From: Blumeriella jaapii
Lineage: Eukaryota; Ascomycota; Leotiomycetes; Helotiales; Drepanopezizaceae
DNA: 64,000 bases
Reading direction: 5' to 3'
Assembly (NCBI GenBank): GCA_009599575.1
Contig: VWND01000008.1
Span: 1,054,001 to 1,118,000 of the forward strand
In this document: in pieces, positions 60,331 through 64,000 of the stretch
Layout: the number at the start of each line of letters is the position of its first letter
How positions within the stretch are numbered: the stretch's first letter is position 1
Position numbers and translations under genes: made by a program
Notes under the pieces: model-generated
The model's database searches: none
What the model saw: the letters and a program-made list of their open reading frames with translations, nothing else
What the model was told of the DNA's origin: nothing

Positions 60331-61322
60331 ATGCATCTCTTCCTCGCCCTCCTGACTACCTCCTTTGCAGCTTCGGCCCTGTCGGCTTGCAGCGGGCCTG
60401 CTACCGAGGTCCGTTACCTATTCTTTCGTTCCACTTGTGTCTATCCTCCCTCTCGCCTGACTTCGTTCGACCTTCTTCTTGACACGATGCCTTGGCTTGT
60501 CTTCCTCTCCCTCCTCTCTCTCCTCCCTCTTTCCTTCCTCCTCAAGCCTAAACAAACCCTATGTCAAAATCGAAATCCGAAAGCCCTTAAAAGCCGAAAA
60601 GTTCTCAAAGTCTATGAGAACCCAAACCAAAGGCCCTAAGAAAACAAAAAGGAAGAGACAAAAAGACGCAAATACCCCAGTAAAAACCTAAGACGGGAAA
60701 ATGCCTTCTTTACCACACAACGAAGAGCAAAAGAGATAAGATGGCTAACGAGAAGATTTACGCAGTGGCACTGTCCTAAGGTCAAACATACCAAGTACCT
60801 GCCCGCGTGCTGTGACCGCGTCGGTGCCATCAAAAGGGGCAAGTTCCCAGGTGGTGATTGTAAGTTCTTTTCTTTCTCTTTATTCGTTCCTCTCCTTTTA
60901 TCTTTACCCTCTTCCCTCTTCTCTCTTCCTTCACTCTCTCCCTTCACTCTCCTCTCCCTCCTGTCTCTTTCCTCCAGCAAGCTCCCACTCCTCTTCCTGT
61001 TTTTCATTATACATACGATTGGGTGACGGAAGAGATGACATGGTAAATTTAAGGTTGTCATAAGAACTCTAGCTAATTCAACGGGGCAAAACCCACAGGC
61101 TTCGAAGCGTTCCCCGTGCCGGCGTTGCTGAACGTGTATACGTGCGGTTTTGAGGGGACGACATTTGGGTATCCAGGGTGTTGTCGGGAGGTTCGTTTAA
61201 TGAAATTTCTTTTTCTAGTGCTCGTCATTTTTTCTTTTTCTTTATTCTCTCGGCTTCTGAGTTTTTCCATTTTTAAGCTCTCGATCTCAATCTAGGAGTC
61301 GGGGTTGAACAACAAGACCTGA
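60331..61322 (+). CDS. small secreted cysteine-rich protein, 96 aa
   Basis: Proposed exons: 60331-60408, 60766-60859, 61099-61190 and 61296-61322. All junctions keep phase and three of the acceptors are AG with a CTAAC/CTAAT or similar branch site 20-30 bases before. It starts 'MHLFLALLTTSFAASALSAC', a clear signal peptide cut near residue 18-19. The mature part has eight cysteines in the order C, C, CC, C, C, CC ('HCPK', 'LPACCDR', 'GGDCFEAF', 'VYTCGFEG', 'YPGCCRE'). Eight Cys with two adjacent pairs recalls hydrophobins and small effectors, but the spacing is not the classical hydrophobin one and I do not recognise the family. The first donor (GTCCGT) is unusual and the 357-nt first intron is long, so exon 1-2 joining is the weakest part. 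Confidence 0.6.
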
Positions 61323-61838
61323 GGACGTGTTTGGGCCCGGGATAGGGGAGCGTTTGTGAGGAAGCATGTTGAAATCGGCGGCTGACGAGGCCCTGAGCAG
61401 AATAATGGGACCGAGTACTCGTGCAAGCCCGTTCTTTACTAAGCGCCGCTTTTCTACGAGGACGATCTACAGCAGTGCAGCAGTTTGTGTTCTCTACGGA
61501 ACCTGGGATTGGCTTTTGGTGGTTGGGGAGACGTATAGTCAGGAGAAATGGATGAGTAGCTGAAAAAGGTTGTTCTAAATGTTGATTGTTATTCTGCAAT
61601 TGGCGGCGAGGAATAAATGAATGACTAAGTGGCAGTTCGAGCAACAAAGGAGAAGGCTTTTGAGCCGAGTGGACTTCCTCACGTAGTTACCATTTGGAAC
61701 CACAACCTTGAAATTTGATACAGTTTCTACGCTAGGCCACAACTCAAAACTTACAGATCGGACAAGGTCTTGAACTTGATTTTTTAAGTTAGATAGATAC
61801 GAAGAAATCTGCGGAAGAAACACGCTTGAACCGTGCTC
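61323..61838. other. intergenic between convergent genes
   Basis: No gene seen; shared 3' region of the secreted protein gene and the esterase. Confidence 0.55.
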
Positions 61839-63082
61839 TCACTTCTGCTCACTCAACCACTGCACACCCGCCAACAACTCAGCGACGCACTTCTTCGTTG
61901 ACTCTAATGCCGAAAATCCGTAGAAGGCATGAGGCAGCCCAGGGTACAAATCAACCTTGACAGGTACACTGTGACTCTGCGTCAGCGGGCCCAGCAGCTA
62001 TGCAGGAAAGCGTTGCTTACTTGGCATCTTTCAACTTCGCCGCATAGTTGGTACCGTCGTTGCGCAAGGGATCGGCGCCGGCCACCTGGATATAAGTAGG
62101 CGGAAGTCCCGAGAAGTCCTTGGCCAGGATAGGCGACACTTCCAATGAAGTAGGAGGGGGATTGTAGAAACCGACGAAGTTGTGTATCGCAGCGACAGGT
62201 AGGACTGGGGCATTCTCGTTGTCCTCGTAGCTGAAAGACAGATCGGGGGGATGGGCTTTTGGGTGACACTGCCGGGCAGCGAAGGATGACGCCGCGGATC
62301 TTGACCTTGCCAGAGCCTCGTGCTCTCTGAGACAGGACAGCAGACTAGAATGGTAGATCAATTAGCGAAATCCTGCGCGTCCGAGTTTCTAACTCGATCA
62401 AATATCCAGAGGAGAAACAAGGTGAAGCTTGCCATGTTCGCTCCTGCGCTGCTACCACCGAGATAGACATCATCCCCGGAGCCTCCCAGAGTCTGAATCG
62501 AGTCAAAGATCTTTGTGCTCATTAGCGTACATGCTCAGAGTACCAAGCGCGCGTGTAAACAAACCCATAAGAGTCCCGCCCAAACGTCCTCAAGGGGGGT
62601 CGGAAAGGGGTTCTCTGGAGCCCTAAGACTGTAAATCGTCACGTTTTGACAGGGCTAGCTCTTGCAACCCACTTTCGATAATCGATGCTCACAACGACCG
62701 AGTTGGTCCCGGTGCAAAGAGCACGACAGTCCACGTCTTCTGAGTCAAGATCACCGATGGTCCAGCCGCCGCCATGAATGCTACAGAATCAGGTCAGATA
62801 AGTTGCGAAGCTGAAGTGTAAGAGTGCTGTCACATACTAAGCGATAGTCTTTGCGGGCAGCGACAAACCGTCCGGCTTGTATATTCGGACCTTGCCAGTT
62901 GCTCCGCTGCCAGCTGGAACGTTTAGGTCTTGAATTGTCAGCCCAACAGGCTCGATGTATGGTTTCGATGCTTTCGCAGCCGCCACCACTTGTCTCAACT
63001 CAGCAGCGGACCCAAGCAGCGGTGGGACTGGGAACTCTTTGGCAAACTGTGTCCATTCTGCCGAGAGATCTGGAGCGGCCAT
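61839..63082 (-). CDS. alpha/beta hydrolase fold-3 esterase, six exons, frame break
   Basis: Exons: 63082-62838, 62780-62673, 62622-62565, 62510-62433, 62344-62021 and 61968-61839. The protein begins 'MAAPDLSAEWTQFAKEFPVP' and shows 'YIHGGGWTIGDLDSED' (oxyanion loop), 'DYRKAPENPFPTPLEDVW', 'YLGGSSAGANM' (nucleophile Ser), 'YIQVAGADPLRNDGTNY' (Asp) and 'DLYPGLPHAFYGF' (His), a complete catalytic triad of a fold-3 carboxylesterase/lipase. No signal peptide, so probably cytosolic; such genes often serve detoxification or secondary metabolism. Intron 4 (62432-62345) appears to use a GC donor (GCAAGC). In exon 5 the frame changes once between 'RGVILRCPAV' and 'HPKAHPPDLS' (about 62260-62272): one base too many or two too few. 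Corrected length is near 314 aa. Confidence 0.78.
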
Positions 63083-64000
63083 GATGCATGCGTGTTGGTA
63101 CAACTGTCGGTTCTGATGTTTGCTCTCAATCCAAAAGATGCGTAGACGTACGCCTTTTGCTGTCCTCTATGAAGTTTGCCGAGGCCATGTTCCCCTCTAT
63201 CACATGACCCAACCATGCCGCCAAAATGAGGTTGCTCTACCTTGTTCCTGAGACTGGCATCTTATCTTGTCGTGCGGCCTCAGGATAAAATCAGTTGTCC
63301 TTATTGTCCCGATGCTACCGCAGACCATCTTCGACTGCACAGATCCGAAGCTTTGGACTTCCAAGGCGAATATGGCGAAGACCCTTTCTGAGATTCTGCT
63401 GTCAGAGGGCACCGGCTAACCGATGAAGGAGCATGCTAGAAAGTACTAAGGCTAGAAGTAAACATCAGCATGCAGCCTTGGCCAGGATCAAGCCTTGGCC
63501 AGGATCAACCGAATCCCGAGGCAGGCCCGACCTGCCGACCCTCGGGATATAATCAGAAGAATCCCTTGTACTTTTATAATTTCTTAAAATTCAGTTTTAC
63601 GAATGAATGCACTTCTGTTTTTTGGTTCTGATTTTCAATTGTAACAATCTGAATTTTCTAGAAAACGAACCGGCCGATAAATATTTAATTCTACGTTTTA
63701 AATCAGATTTCGCATATCTTAGGCTTTAAATTTCGGTAGAAAATCAGGCCTGATTATCGACCGCGAAAAGGAAAAAAAAGAATTTAATAGGTTTTGAAAA
63801 AGAAAACAGGCAGAAACCCAAATACAAAACATTAGCAACGTCGTATTACGAAGAATCGAAAATACAAATAACATAACAAAACAGGCGGAAAACGATCGCG
63901 AAAATTAAACCGACGAAAATTTTTTACTTTCCGACCTTTTTTTATTTTCGCAATCACTTTTATTTTTATTATTTTCCGCTACGAACAGATTTATAAAAAC
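63083..64000. other. intergenic passing into AT-rich transposon-like DNA
   Basis: 63083-63460 shows no gene. From about 63560 the sequence is strongly AT-rich without usable frames up to the window edge, as expected of RIP-affected repeats. Confidence 0.6.
63470..63650. mobile_element. LTR-like remnant with 17-bp tandem repeat
   Basis: Two copies of GCCTTGGCCAGGATCAA (63475-63508) are followed by GGGATATAATCAGAAG, then ATTCAGTT and CGAATGAATGCACTT near 63600. The last block is shared with 27225-27260. The segment borders AT-rich sequence that continues out of the window. Ends are not defined. Confidence 0.4.

Noticed and set aside
59814..60482. 222-codon plus-strand frame upstream of the secreted protein
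   Set aside because: Translation of the CT-rich leader; it overlaps the clear signal-peptide start in another frame.

Overview
The window is nuclear DNA of a filamentous ascomycete (Pezizomycotina). The genes carry short introns (mostly 46-132 nt, GT-AG with CTAAC-like branch sites) and intergenic DNA is long and rich in simple repeats. The gene set is typically fungal: Vps39, Gon7, Snu66, a TORC2 HbrB subunit, an SPX phosphate transporter and mitochondrial bL28. AT-rich islands with no credible ORFs look like repeat-induced point mutation (RIP) of old transposons. I cannot name the class or genus from sequence alone.

Layout. 1-2249 is low-complexity intergenic DNA. 2250-15749 is a housekeeping block: HbrB/Bit61-like (-), a Gag1-like clamp protein (-), Vps39 (+), and Gon7 (-) convergent with Vps39. 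15750-20328 holds only a decayed, unidentified minus-strand coding relic. 20329-25073 carries the SPX low-affinity phosphate transporter (-), with CACGTG E-boxes upstream, and nicotinamide riboside kinase (-). 25605-34200 is an accessory island: an orphan 262-aa ORF, a berberine-bridge-like FAD oxidase between two AT-rich blocks, a GT8 glycosyltransferase, and a young non-autonomous LTR element (32314-33454) with identical 203-bp LTRs and a 5-bp target duplication. 34274-43472 has Snu66 (-), a badly broken GH15-CBM20 glucoamylase pseudogene (+) and a TPR-SET protein (-). 45981-57144 has a SprT-like protein lacking its metal site (+), bL28m (-), a bestrophin-like channel (-) and a large membrane-anchored alpha/beta hydrolase (+). 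60331-63082 has a four-exon, eight-cysteine small secreted protein (+) and a six-exon alpha/beta hydrolase-3 (-). The window ends in AT-rich transposon-like DNA.

A striking global feature is that six otherwise well-conserved genes each carry one frame break, five of them in or beside short G/C runs. This fits residual indel errors of a long-read assembly better than gene death. The glucoamylase is different: it has many breaks and in-frame stops and is a true pseudogene.

The genes do not form one pathway. The clearest regulatory link is the phosphate transporter with NUC-1/Pho4-type E-boxes in its promoter. I see no convincing new multi-gene system. The best leads are the small secreted protein, the miniature LTR element, the metal-less SprT-like protein and the recurrent TACAGTAC intergenic motif.
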